Below are positions 1-6,978 of a DNA stretch of 15,187 bases, piece after piece; positions within the stretch are counted from its first letter, which is position 1, and each line of letters opens with the position of its first letter. A model generated the notes under the pieces. That model had not been told where the DNA came from, searched no databases, and saw nothing but the letters and a program-made list of their open reading frames with translations. Source of the DNA: Bacillota bacterium (GTDB lineage: Bacteria; Bacillota; Clostridia; Peptostreptococcales; Natronincolaceae); NCBI GenBank assembly GCA_023387935.1, contig JAEWHG010000150.1:1-15187 (forward strand). Reading direction: 5' to 3'. The position numbers and the translations under genes were made by a program.

Positions 1-381
1 TCTTTTAATAAGATCCTCAACTTTAGCTTTAATTAAATCCCTAGTGTTTCTAAAGCCTTCAATTGGTCCACCTGATGGATCTTCAAGTCCCCAATCTTCC
101 GTATGGCTACATGGTACAAATGGGCAAGCTACATTACACCCCATGGTAATAAGAATATCTAATTCTTCTGGAATATCAGTTAGAAGCTTAGGATAATGCT
201 CACTCATATCGATTCCTGCTTCTTCCATTACCGCTACTGCTCCAGGCTTTACTTCATGGTAATTCTCTGTTCCTGCTGAATATACTTCAAGTACATGACT
301 CCCTAGTTTTTTTGCCCAAGCCTCTGCCATTTGAGATCTACATGAATTATGAACACACACAAATGCTACTTTTTTCTTCAT
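1..381 (-). CDS. arsC: Arsenate reductase, thioredoxin-coupled (3' end cut by window edge)
   Basis: Reduces arsenate to arsenite in the cytoplasm, using a relay of cysteine thiols recycled by thioredoxin; the fold is that of low-molecular-weight tyrosine phosphatases. The 127 visible residues begin MKKKVAFVCVHNSCRSQMAE, giving the P-loop C9-x5-R15 with a second cysteine at 14. Further cysteines at 82, 86 and 91 lie where the family carries its resolving pair, and D101-P102 (in GLEDPSGG) is the usual general-acid loop. The family is about 130-140 residues, so only a few C-terminal residues are missing. I chose the ATG at 379-381 by family homology. An in-frame ATG at 424-426 would add 15 residues, and neither start has a strong ribosome binding site (GAGAG precedes 381). 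It is the fourth visible gene of the arsR operon, 88 bases after the thioredoxin-like gene. Confidence 0.93.
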   Translation of the reverse strand, partial: MKKKVAFVCVHNSCRSQMAEAWAKKLGSHVLEVYSAGTENYHEVKPGAVAVMEEAGIDMSEHYPKLLTDIPEELDILITMGCNVACPFVPCSHTEDWGLEDPSGGPIEGFRNTRDLIKAKVEDLIKR

Positions 382-469
382 ATTAATTTCTCTCACTTTC
401 ACTAACACATCTCTATATTTACCCATTTTAATAACTTTAATATAATAATCTCTTCTTTTTTCTTTCTAT

Positions 470-703
470 CTATTTCTTTAAAATTTTAACAATTTCCTTA
501 GGCTTTAAAACTTTTCCAAAGGATACAACCTTTTCATCAATAACAAGAGCTGGAGTTGACATTACTCCATATTCCATTATTTCCTTAAAATCCTCTACTT
601 TAATGATTTCCGCTTCCATACCAGCTTCTTTTAGAGCTAATTCCGTATTTTCCTTCAAATTAGCGCATTTTGCACAGCCTGAACCTAAAACCTTAATTAC
701 CAT
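470..703 (-). CDS. Small thioredoxin-like redox protein (CxxC)
   Basis: A 77-residue protein with a minimal thioredoxin/glutaredoxin fold, resembling the 'redox-active disulfide protein 2' family. It starts MVIKVLGSGCAKC, putting the active site at C10-A-K-C13 right after the first beta strand, and has the cis-proline loop at S49-T50-P51. The start at 701-703 is set by AAAGGAGTG about 7 bases upstream; a longer open frame to 790 has no ribosome binding site and would overlap the permease gene. It lies between the permease and arsC in the same operon. Family members of this kind often sit beside such permeases. A role as electron donor to ArsC, or in handing over thiol-bound metalloid, is inference. 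No membrane segment or signal peptide is visible, so it should be cytoplasmic. Confidence 0.88.
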   Translation of the reverse strand: MVIKVLGSGCAKCANLKENTELALKEAGMEAEIIKVEDFKEIMEYGVMSTPALVIDEKVVSFGKVLKPKEIVKILKK

Positions 704-749
704 TGATCCCACTCCTTTTATTATTGTTTTACGAAATTCCATACAAAAT

Positions 750-1754
750 TTATATAAAAATATATCCAAAAGCATTAAATACATATCCAATTATAAGTAT
801 ACCTACAGAAACAATCCCTACAAAAATACCTAAAAGCTTAGGCTTAACAACCTTTTTAAGCATTATCATAGATGGTAATGAAAGTGCAGTTACACCCATC
901 ATAAATGATAATGCAGTACCAAGCCCTACTCCCTTTGCAACTAGAGCTTCAGCAATAGGTAATGTTCCAAATATATCTGCATACATTGGTATACCTACAA
1001 AAGTTGCAAGTATTACAGAATACCATTTATCTCGACCTAAGAGTGCACTAATCACTGTCTCTGGAATCCAGTTATGAATTGCTGCACCTATTCCTACGCC
1101 TACTAATATATATATCCATACCTTTTTAATAATATCCAATACTTGATCTATTGCAAAATCTACTCTATCCTTAGTAGTTAGCTCTTCTTGTTCAACTTCA
1201 AGCATCTTGTTACTATAAACAAATGGCTCTACATATTCCTCAAGATTAGATTTACTAATTATAGTTCCTCCTATTACTGCAAGTATTAATCCTACAACAA
1301 CGTATGCTATTGCAATTTTCCAGTTAAATATGCTTGCAAGTAAAAGAACTGATGCTAAGTCTACAAGAGGTGAAGAAATTAAAAATGAAAATGTAACTCC
1401 AATAGGTAGTCCTGCACTTGTAAATCCAATGAATAATGGAATTGACGAACAAGAGCAAAACGGTGTAACAGTTCCAAGTAATGCAGCCAATATATTTGCT
1501 GTAATCCCACTAAATCTCCCTAAAATTTTCTTTGTTCGCTCTGGTGGAAAAAAGCTTTGGATATATGAAATTCCAAATATTAAAATAGATAATAATATAA
1601 ATATTTTGATTACATCGTAAATAAAGAAGTGTATACTTCCACCTAATTTTCCTTCAATGCTTAAGCCGAATACATTTTCGACTAATACTTTTATTAAATT
1701 AAAAAGCCATTCCATTTTTAATAGCTGATTATTCAACCATTCAAAAATAAACAT
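750..1754 (-). CDS. Permease of the UPF0718/DUF318 family, ArsP-like
   Basis: A 334-residue integral membrane protein with about eight hydrophobic segments (roughly 42-68, 82-95, 104-128, 132-165 as two, 207-227, 245-262, 275-293, 307-330). The family hallmark TPFCSCSSIPLF is at 97-108, with cysteines 100 and 102 ahead of a glycine-rich stretch and SSPLVD at 127-132. A hydrophilic, acidic loop at about 166-205 separates two halves. Some members (ArsP of Campylobacter) export trivalent organoarsenicals; others have unknown substrates. Location between arsR and arsC supports metalloid export, though the exact species cannot be read from sequence. The start is the ATG at 1752-1754, 8 bases after AGGAGG; the upstream in-frame GTG at 1763 lies inside that ribosome binding site. 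The gene begins 34 bases after arsR. Confidence 0.88.
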   Translation of the reverse strand: MFIFEWLNNQLLKMEWLFNLIKVLVENVFGLSIEGKLGGSIHFFIYDVIKIFILLSILIFGISYIQSFFPPERTKKILGRFSGITANILAALLGTVTPFCSCSSIPLFIGFTSAGLPIGVTFSFLISSPLVDLASVLLLASIFNWKIAIAYVVVGLILAVIGGTIISKSNLEEYVEPFVYSNKMLEVEQEELTTKDRVDFAIDQVLDIIKKVWIYILVGVGIGAAIHNWIPETVISALLGRDKWYSVILATFVGIPMYADIFGTLPIAEALVAKGVGLGTALSFMMGVTALSLPSMIMLKKVVKPKLLGIFVGIVSVGILIIGYVFNAFGYIFI

Positions 1755-1788
1755 TGAATTCACCTCCTAACATTTAAATAAATCTGCC

Positions 1789-2076
1789 TTATTTTGTAGT
1801 GTTTTCATATATATCATCTAAAAAATTCTTCAATAAACCCAGCCCATCTTTATTAATAGAATACTTCATCCATACGCCATCCCGCCTACTTTCTACTAAA
1901 CCGCTTTCACTTAATATTTTCATATGGTAGGAAAGTGTAGGCTGCGTTATATGAAACTCATCAAGTATATTACACGCACAAAGCTCACCTTTTGAAAGCA
2001 TATCAAATATTTTTACCCTTGTTTCATCTCCTAAAGCCTTCATAAGAGAAGCATATTGTTCATAATTTACATTCAA
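1789..2076 (-). CDS. arsR: ArsR/SmtB-family metalloid-sensing repressor
   Basis: A 95-residue winged-helix repressor and first gene of the metalloid operon. The sequence ELCACNI at 31-37 supplies the C33-x-C35 pair that binds As(III)/Sb(III) in classical ArsR (family form ELCVCDL). The recognition helix follows (ITQPTLSYHMKIL, 43-55), then the wing (ESRRDGVWMKYSI, 62-74). A third thiol ligand is not obvious. The most likely start is TTG at 2074-2076, 6 bases after AGAGGTG; the in-frame GTG at 2085 overlaps that ribosome binding site and would add MIR. The family acts as a dimer that blocks its own promoter until metalloid binds, and a 26-bp palindrome sits just where this would work. Downstream genes follow with short gaps, consistent with one transcript. 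Confidence 0.93.
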   Translation of the reverse strand: MNVNYEQYASLMKALGDETRVKIFDMLSKGELCACNILDEFHITQPTLSYHMKILSESGLVESRRDGVWMKYSINKDGLGLLKNFLDDIYENTTK

Positions 2077-2106
2077 TCTGATCACCTCTGTGTTAATTTT
2101 ATATCA

Positions 2107-2161
2107 TATATATCGATAATTATCTATATATAGAATATACCATGACATAGATAAATGTCAA
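2107..2161 (-). promoter_or_regulatory. ars promoter with ArsR-type operator
   Basis: On the minus strand TTGACA (2156-2161) is followed after 16 bases by TATATT (2134-2139), a good sigma-A promoter. Directly downstream, covering the expected transcription start, is a 26-bp palindrome at 2107-2132 with core GATAATTATC (2115-2124) and a single mismatched pair. A second short inverted repeat (TGACAT/ATGTCA, 2143-2148 and 2155-2160) lies between the -35 and -10. Placement fits a repressor that blocks polymerase. Assignment to ArsR is inference. Confidence 0.75.
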
Positions 2162-2220
2162 TGTCTTATTTGAAAATTTTCAAGTTATTATTTTTAGTTT
2201 AAATAATACTTTCTTACACA

Positions 2221-2252
2221 CCAAAAAACCAAGCATAAGCTTGGTTTTTTGG
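2221..2252 (-). terminator. Terminator of thrS (symmetrical)
   Basis: A perfect 14-bp stem (ccaaaaaaccaagc, loop ataa) begins 8 bases past the thrS stop. The A- and T-runs are built into the stem, so it could work in both directions. It also isolates thrS from the ars promoter. Confidence 0.85.
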
Positions 2253-2260
2253 TTTATATA

Positions 2261-4171
2261 CTATTGTTTTTCTTCTACTTCCTTAACTAAATCTTCAATA
2301 AAGTTTTCTACCTTTATAGCTCCTAGCTCACCCTTATCTCTAGATCTAACTGCTACTTCGCCAGATTCCATTTCCTTATCCCCAATTACTAACATGTATG
2401 GAACTTTAGAAAGCTGTGCCTCTCTTATTTTATATCCTATTTTTTCATTTCTACTATCTAATTCTACACGAATACCTTTTGCTTTCATTTCTTTTTCTAG
2501 TTTATATGCATAGTCAAAATGTTTATCTGTAATAGGTAATATTTTTACCTGAACTGGAGCAAGCCAAGCTGGGAATTTGCCTGCATAATGCTCGATTAAA
2601 ATACCAATAAATCTTTCAATACTTCCAAAGATTACTCTATGAATCATTATCGGTCTGTGTTCTTGCCCATCAGAACCTACGTAGGATAGATCAAACCTTT
2701 GTGGCATTTGGAAATCTAATTGAATTGTTCCACATTGCCATGTACGTCCAATACAATCTTCTAAGTGGAAGTCAATCTTTGGACCATAGAATGCGCCATC
2801 ACCTTCATTAATTTTATAAGCTAATCCTTTTTCGTCTAGGGCAGCCTTTAAAGAGCCTATCGCTAAATCCCACTCTTCATCAGATCCCATAGAATCTTCT
2901 GGTCTTGTTGATAATTCAATATGATATTTAAATCCAAATGTATTGTATACATAATCAACAAAATCAATTACGCCAATTATTTCATCTTTAATTTGGTCTG
3001 GGAGCATGAAGATGTGAGCATCATCCTGAGTAAAAGTACGAACCCTCATAAGTCCATGTAATGCTCCAGATAGCTCATGTCTATGAACTAACCCTAGCTC
3101 ACCCATTCTAATAGGGAAATCTCTATAGCTATATTTCTTTCTATCGAACATTAATATAGCTCCTGGGCAGTTCATTGGTTTTACAGCATAATCGCCATCA
3201 TCTATCTTTGTAAAATACATATTTTCTTTATAATGATCCCAGTGACCTGATTGCTTCCAAAGTCTTTCATTTAAAATAATCGGTGTTTTGATTTCATCGT
3301 AACCACGTTTTACATGCTCTTCTCTCCAGAAGTTTTCTAGTATATTTCTAACCACCATTCCCTTTGGATGGAAGAATGGGAAACCTGGTCCTTCTTCTCT
3401 CAAACTGAATAAGTCTAATTCCTTACCAATCTTTCTATGGTCTCTCTTTTTAGCTTCTTCCAATCTATTTAAATGTTCTTCTAAGTCTGCTTTTTTAGTA
3501 AAAGATGTTCCATAAATTCTTTGAAGCATTTTATTTTTCTCGTCACCTCTCCAGTAAGCACCTGCAATGCTAAGTAGCTTAATTGCCTTTACCTTACCTG
3601 TAGAAGGTACGTGAGGTCCTGCACAAAGATCTACAAAGTCTCCTTGACGGTAAAATGAAATTTCCTCACCTTCCGGAAGCGCTTCTATTAGCTCTACTTT
3701 ATAATCTTCACCTTGCTTTTTAACAAATTCTATTGCTTCATCTTTAGGAAGTACAAATTTTTCTAAAGCTAAATCCTCTTTAACTATTTTAGCCATTTCT
3801 TTTTCTATTTTCTCTAAATCTTCTGGTGTAAAAGTATGCTCAGAATCAAAGTCATAGTAGAATCCGTTTTCTACAGATGGTCCAATAGCTAATTTTGTAG
3901 ATGGGTAAAGTCTTTTAACTGCTTGAGCTAAAATATGAGAACTAGTATGACGTAAAAAATCCTTTCCATTTTCATCCTCAAATCTTAAAATATTTAAATC
4001 GCAATCTTCTTCTATTGCAGTCATTAAGTCTACACTTTTACCATTCATTTCTGCTCCAGTAGCCATACGAGCAAGTCCTTCGCTAATTCCCTTGGCGAAA
4101 TCTAATATTGTAGTGCCTTTTTCTACCTCACGAATTGATCCGTCTTTTAGTTTTACATTTACATTTGACAT
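2261..4171 (-). CDS. thrS: Threonyl-tRNA synthetase
   Basis: Charges tRNA-Thr with threonine in the cytoplasm. The 636-residue length is normal for the bacterial enzyme. Order: TGS domain (about 1-63), editing domain with the metal/editing residues H75, H79 (HTSSH), C183 and H187 (CAGPH), then a class II catalytic core with zinc ligands C335 (MNCPG), H386 and H511, and motif 3 at HRVIFGSIERF (511-521). The C-terminal 100 residues form the anticodon-binding domain. All key catalytic and editing residues are present. The start ATG at 4169-4171 follows AGGAGG. The gene is single, with its own promoter, T-box leader and terminator, so expression should rise when uncharged tRNA-Thr accumulates. 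Its TGS plus editing module is mirrored in degenerate form by the kinase at 11369-13045. Confidence 0.98.
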   Translation of the reverse strand: MSNVNVKLKDGSIREVEKGTTILDFAKGISEGLARMATGAEMNGKSVDLMTAIEEDCDLNILRFEDENGKDFLRHTSSHILAQAVKRLYPSTKLAIGPSVENGFYYDFDSEHTFTPEDLEKIEKEMAKIVKEDLALEKFVLPKDEAIEFVKKQGEDYKVELIEALPEGEEISFYRQGDFVDLCAGPHVPSTGKVKAIKLLSIAGAYWRGDEKNKMLQRIYGTSFTKKADLEEHLNRLEEAKKRDHRKIGKELDLFSLREEGPGFPFFHPKGMVVRNILENFWREEHVKRGYDEIKTPIILNERLWKQSGHWDHYKENMYFTKIDDGDYAVKPMNCPGAILMFDRKKYSYRDFPIRMGELGLVHRHELSGALHGLMRVRTFTQDDAHIFMLPDQIKDEIIGVIDFVDYVYNTFGFKYHIELSTRPEDSMGSDEEWDLAIGSLKAALDEKGLAYKINEGDGAFYGPKIDFHLEDCIGRTWQCGTIQLDFQMPQRFDLSYVGSDGQEHRPIMIHRVIFGSIERFIGILIEHYAGKFPAWLAPVQVKILPITDKHFDYAYKLEKEMKAKGIRVELDSRNEKIGYKIREAQLSKVPYMLVIGDKEMESGEVAVRSRDKGELGAIKVENFIEDLVKEVEEKQ

Positions 4172-4262
4172 AATTTTTCCTCCTATTCTTCATTTTTATA
4201 TTATAAATAAATATCTGTTTTTTTACATAAAAGTCATCCAATACAATTATACAGATTTACAA

Positions 4263-4526
4263 TAAAAAAAATCCCCCATCCTATTAAAACTAATAGGACG
4301 AGAGATATATTCCCGCGGTTCCACCTAAATTGATAACTCCACTTTAAGGACTGTAACGGAGTCACCGGTTATCCTTTCACTTTGCGCTACTAGGTAACAG
4401 CTCCAAGGTAGTTTTCAATTATCCATATATGAAAGCACTTCCAGCCATGGTGCTTTCTCTCTTAATACTGGGTTTAATTTACTTTTCCTCTTCCAAGCAA
4501 TACATTTTTTATTTAATTTTCATATT
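4263..4526 (-). ncRNA. T-box leader of thrS (threonine-specific)
   Basis: A cis-acting leader that reads tRNA-Thr charging. The conserved T-box AGGTGGAACCGCGGG lies at 4312-4326. Downstream is a terminator hairpin (about 4272-4286 with 4291-4305, G-U pairs included) followed by eight U at 4264-4271; T-box pairing with uncharged tRNA would disrupt it. In Stem I an AG-rich bulge (GAAGAGGA) is followed by a hairpin around 4430-4460. On the returning strand the likely specifier codon is ACU (4410-4412), followed by A, matching threonine. The 5' end is estimated from the promoter. Confidence 0.95.
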
Positions 4527-4532
4527 TACATC

Positions 4533-4561
4533 ATTATAATGGTTAATATAACCGTTGTCAA
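4533..4561 (-). promoter_or_regulatory. Sigma-A promoter of thrS
   Basis: TTGACA (4556-4561), 17-base spacer, TATAAT (4533-4538): a perfect consensus match, so control is expected to come from the T-box rather than from initiation. Confidence 0.9.
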
Positions 4562-4570
4562 CATAATCTA

Positions 4571-5170
4571 TTAGAAAAATAAAATAATTAGCCCTTGAAA
4601 AATACCAATAATAAAACCAAGTATACCACCTAATACTTCAATGTGCTTTAACTCGTTTTTTGCTATATTAACAACTATTCTTTCTAATTCTTCCATTTCA
4701 AAGTCATTTACTTTATCTTCTACCATTTTACCAAGTTCTATACTTGCACTAGCTTTTTTTACAGTACTTTCTATTAGCTCATTGATTATTTTTTCTCCTT
4801 CTTCATCTATTACATCGTTAATATATTTTGAAATCATCCCTTTAAAAGTTGAAGGTATAATAGACGGCAGATGTTCTGCAACAATTACTGTTATTTTCTC
4901 TTTTAGTATTTTTATTATTTCTTCCTTATTATTCGTATTAACTAATTTATTTACAATTTCGTCTATTGATAATAGCTCAGTCTCTATGGTTTCACCTATA
5001 CTCCTTGCTATTTCAGCTTTTCGTTTAGGTATGAGTCCTTGTATTTTAAAGTTGATTATGGGAATATTCATTGGCTCAAAGGGTCTAAATAACATTTTTA
5101 TTGCCAATAAATTTGTAATCCAGCCTATAACGCCCCCTATTGTAGCTAATATTAATAATTGCAACCACAC
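4571..5170 (-). CDS. DUF445 family membrane protein (short form)
   Basis: A 199-residue protein with one hydrophobic segment at each end (about 2-18 and 180-198) and a charged, helical middle. The N-terminal signature GWITNLLAIKMLFRPFEP (16-33) and the C-terminal HIEVLGGILGFIIGIFQG (176-193) are hallmarks of DUF445, the family of Bacillus YheB. YheB is near 375 residues, so this is a short form that keeps both ends with a reduced middle. Function is unknown. Two anchors with the bulk between them suggest a membrane-tethered helical protein. The start is GTG at 5168-5170 after GGGAGAG. Its promoter is at 5272-5300 and the thrS promoter begins right after its stop; no hairpin separates them. 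Confidence 0.85.
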   Translation of the reverse strand: MWLQLLILATIGGVIGWITNLLAIKMLFRPFEPMNIPIINFKIQGLIPKRKAEIARSIGETIETELLSIDEIVNKLVNTNNKEEIIKILKEKITVIVAEHLPSIIPSTFKGMISKYINDVIDEEGEKIINELIESTVKKASASIELGKMVEDKVNDFEMEELERIVVNIAKNELKHIEVLGGILGFIIGIFQGLIILFF

Positions 5171-5271
5171 ATCTTATCTCTCCCGTACATAAGTATTTTA
5201 AGTTTAATTAAAGCATGGAGTAAGTTTTTTATAAAACACCACAAATTTCATCTATTTATATCATAAAAAGA

Positions 5272-5300
5272 ATTATATCACGATATAAATATCATGTCCA
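5272..5300 (-). promoter_or_regulatory. Sigma-A promoter of the DUF445 gene
   Basis: TGGACA (5295-5300), 17-base spacer, TATAAT (5272-5277). The predicted leader is about 95 bases, with no obvious riboswitch. Confidence 0.7.
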
Positions 5301-5312
5301 TAAAATACACAA

Positions 5313-5332
5313 AACCCCCATTTTTGGGGGTT
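5313..5332 (-). terminator. Terminator of ytxC
   Basis: An 8-bp stem aaccccca / tgggggtt with a 4-base loop lies 9 bases past the ytxC stop. On the minus strand it is followed by a moderate T-rich tail. Confidence 0.75.
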
Positions 5333-5340
5333 AACTATCA

Positions 5341-6252
5341 CTATTCTTTCTGTATATTCATCTTAAGTCCACATAAATCACATCGATTGCAGCAATGGAC
5401 TTTATCTGGAAATATTTTTTTTATAGTCTGAATAATTTTCCCACTTTTAAGGACGGACAGATTATGAATCAATATTTCTTTAGGTGCAAGCGTTATTAAC
5501 GTACTAATAAGTAAATCATCCTGGTTAATATTATTTTCACCAAGCTCAACTTCAACACTGCTTATATAATCCTCATTTAAAAGCCGATTATGCTTATCAT
5601 ATAATTTAAATCTAACACTTTCATCAAATACAATATTTATCTTATCCAGTTTAGATTCTTGAATATCCACAAAATACTTTAATAACTTAATAAACTCATT
5701 ATATTCCTTATCTACTAAGAAATCTTCCACTGCTTTCTCAACAGTTTCAGTTAACTCTAGTAAATAGTCCTTTAATCTAAATAATATAAATCCGTTTAAA
5801 TTTATTTCATTGTTATTGTCTAAATAATCAATTATATTTTGTAATATCTTTGATTTGGTGTTAATAGTACCAGGCTTTGAAATAAAACTATAGGAATTCT
5901 CCTCATTTAATATGTTTAGAGAATTTTTGTAAATTTCTAGTCTTTCCCTAACATCAAAATAACAGTATTCACTACTAATAACATGTTCAATTAAATTAGG
6001 TTCTTCAACTTCCATTATATATTCACAAATAGCATTTGCTATACAAAATTTAAAGATATTTATAAAATCATTAATAGGGTAATCTTTTATGCTTCCAATA
6101 TCAACACTATAGTTTAAATTGTAAAGAGTATCTACATAATATATTCTTTCTTGCAAATCAATACCTTCATTATAAAAAGATTCAAGTACAGGCCGTATCC
6201 GATCTTGTATCTTATTTGCATTTTTTTCTGCAAAAATAGATAGTATGTCCAA
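5341..6252 (-). CDS. ytxC: Putative sporulation protein YtxC
   Basis: A 303-residue protein matching the YtxC family, found only in endospore formers and of unknown biochemical function. The recognisable block is in the second half: NGFILFRLKDYLLELTE (153-169), VEKAVEDFL (171-179), KEYNEFIKLLKYFVDIQE (182-199), then LITLAPKEILIHN (252-264). No membrane segment or signal peptide is evident, so it is probably cytoplasmic. The C-terminus carries a cysteine group, C287, C288, C291 and C294 (CCNRCDLC), which may bind metal. The start is TTG at 6250-6252, with GGGAG 9 bases upstream. It is a single gene with its own terminator, and a sigma-E/K-like promoter precedes it. Confidence 0.9.
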   Translation of the reverse strand: MDILSIFAEKNANKIQDRIRPVLESFYNEGIDLQERIYYVDTLYNLNYSVDIGSIKDYPINDFINIFKFCIANAICEYIMEVEEPNLIEHVISSEYCYFDVRERLEIYKNSLNILNEENSYSFISKPGTINTKSKILQNIIDYLDNNNEINLNGFILFRLKDYLLELTETVEKAVEDFLVDKEYNEFIKLLKYFVDIQESKLDKINIVFDESVRFKLYDKHNRLLNEDYISSVEVELGENNINQDDLLISTLITLAPKEILIHNLSVLKSGKIIQTIKKIFPDKVHCCNRCDLCGLKMNIQKE

Positions 6253-6280
6253 ATTTAATCACTCCCTTCTGCTGTAATAG

Positions 6281-6309
6281 TAGTATATGTCTAATATTTA
6301 ATACTATTC
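6281..6309 (-). promoter_or_regulatory. Possible mother-cell (sigma-E/K) promoter of ytxC
   Basis: On the minus strand CATATACTA (6281-6289) fits CATANNNTA, the -10 of sigma-E/sigma-K promoters. GAATAGT (6303-6309) upstream matches six of seven positions of the sigma-E -35 KMATATT, with 13 bases between. The transcript would start about 20 bases before the TTG. Match by eye in AT-rich DNA. Confidence 0.4.
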
Positions 6310-6413
6310 TAAGGATATCATTACATATTATTTAAAATAATCCAGTTATAATATTTTTTATTATATACCCAAAAAAACATTTGGTTTACCAATCTAATAT
6401 TTAATTACCATAA

Positions 6414-6575
6414 ATTTCAATATTAAAACGTATTTTATTCAATTCTGATTGGATTTTTCATACAGATTTTCCTATAAAGCTTATATTACTAGGCATTTTA
6501 TTTTGGTTAACAATAGTAGAAGCTAATAATCCATCTCAGCTACTTGCAAAGTTCTTTTTACCCATGTATTCTTGA
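6414..6575 (+). pseudogene. Possible decayed fragment of a membrane protein (nucleoside-recognition/FeoB-like)
   Basis: In the 350-base gap after ytxC, plus-strand frame 3 is open from 6414 to a TGA at 6573-6575 but has no ATG, GTG or TTG start and no ribosome binding site. From 6465 it reads DFPIKLILLGILFWLTIV then EANNPSQLLAKFFLPMYS. This resembles, from memory, the 'FWLTI-GAN-PS-LL' stretch near the start of clostridial nucleoside-recognition (GATE/FeoB-like) proteins. If so it is the remnant of a lost gene. The rest of 6310-6610 shows nothing else recognisable. A chance open frame is a real alternative. Confidence 0.3.
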
Positions 6576-6614
6576 ATATATTAATATCAGTATGTACGTT
6601 GGTGTAAAGATATA

Positions 6615-6650
6615 AAAATAAGAGTAGAGCCTAAGCCCTACTCTTATTTT
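6615..6650 (-). terminator. Terminator after the cysteine-rich microprotein gene
   Basis: A perfect 13-bp stem aaaataagagtag / ctactcttatttt with a 10-base loop starts 3 bases past the stop codon at 6653. T-rich tails on both sides make it potentially bidirectional. Confidence 0.8.
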
Positions 6651-6652
6651 AT

Positions 6653-6802
6653 CTATCTTTTACAATCGCAAAAATCACGTCCGCAGCCGCATTTGCGTTT
6701 ATTTCCAAATACAAAGCATAATATAATAATTAAGATAATTAGAGAAGATGAATTATTTCCGCATCCTCCAAAACAACCTTTATTTTCAATAGTTCCACTC
6801 AT
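6653..6802 (-). CDS. Cysteine- and glycine-rich membrane microprotein
   Basis: A 49-residue open frame, easily missed by gene callers. It reads MSGTIENKGCFGGCGNNSSS, a hydrophobic stretch LIILIIILCFVF (21-32), then GNKRKCGCGRDFCDCKR. It has seven cysteines: C10 and C14 before the hydrophobic segment, C29 within it, and C38, C40, C45 and C47 after it in C-x-C-x4-C-x-C form. The start has AAAAGGTGGTG upstream with good spacing, and a clean terminator follows the stop, so it is very likely a real gene. Short Gly/Cys-rich proteins with a central membrane helix recur in Clostridia as hypothetical proteins, and some such bacillar proteins (YjcZ type) are linked to sporulation. Function here is unknown. 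A coat, membrane or metal-binding role is speculation. Confidence 0.75.
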   Translation of the reverse strand: MSGTIENKGCFGGCGNNSSSLIILIIILCFVFGNKRKCGCGRDFCDCKR

Positions 6803-6869
6803 TGATTACACCACCTTTTCAAATTGAGTAACTATTAACTTATAATAAAGTTTATCTTTAGTTATAATA

Positions 6870-6896
6870 TATATTATGAAACAACCTAAAAATTGT
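6870..6896 (-). promoter_or_regulatory. Sigma-K-like promoter of the microprotein
   Basis: CATAATATA (6870-6878) matches CATANNNTA exactly, and an AC (6895-6896) lies 16 bases upstream, as in the sigma-K consensus. The expected leader is about 60 bases. No convincing sigma-A pair overlaps it. Short motifs in AT-rich DNA make this tentative. Confidence 0.4.
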
Positions 6897-6912
6897 GATA
6901 TAGTTATAAAAT

Positions 6913-6951
6913 AAAAAAGCAGCTATTCCTCTAAGAATTAGCTGCTTTTTT
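6913..6951 (-). terminator. Terminator of the tRNA operon
   Basis: A stem aaaaaagcagctattc / gaattagctgctttttt, with one bulged base and a 6-base loop. It carries A/T runs at both ends and lies downstream of tRNA-Cys. Confidence 0.8.
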
Positions 6952-6978
6952 ACTCCACTTTTTTAAATGGATGCTTTT

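Noticed and set aside
704..790. N-terminal extension of the thioredoxin-like protein
   Set aside because: It has no ribosome binding site and overlaps the end of the permease gene, while AAAGGAGTG precisely precedes the ATG at 701-703.
4641..5192. 183-codon open frame on the plus strand
   Set aside because: It lies antisense to the DUF445 gene, with low-complexity Ser/Ile-rich translation and no ribosome binding site. The minus-strand frame has family motifs.
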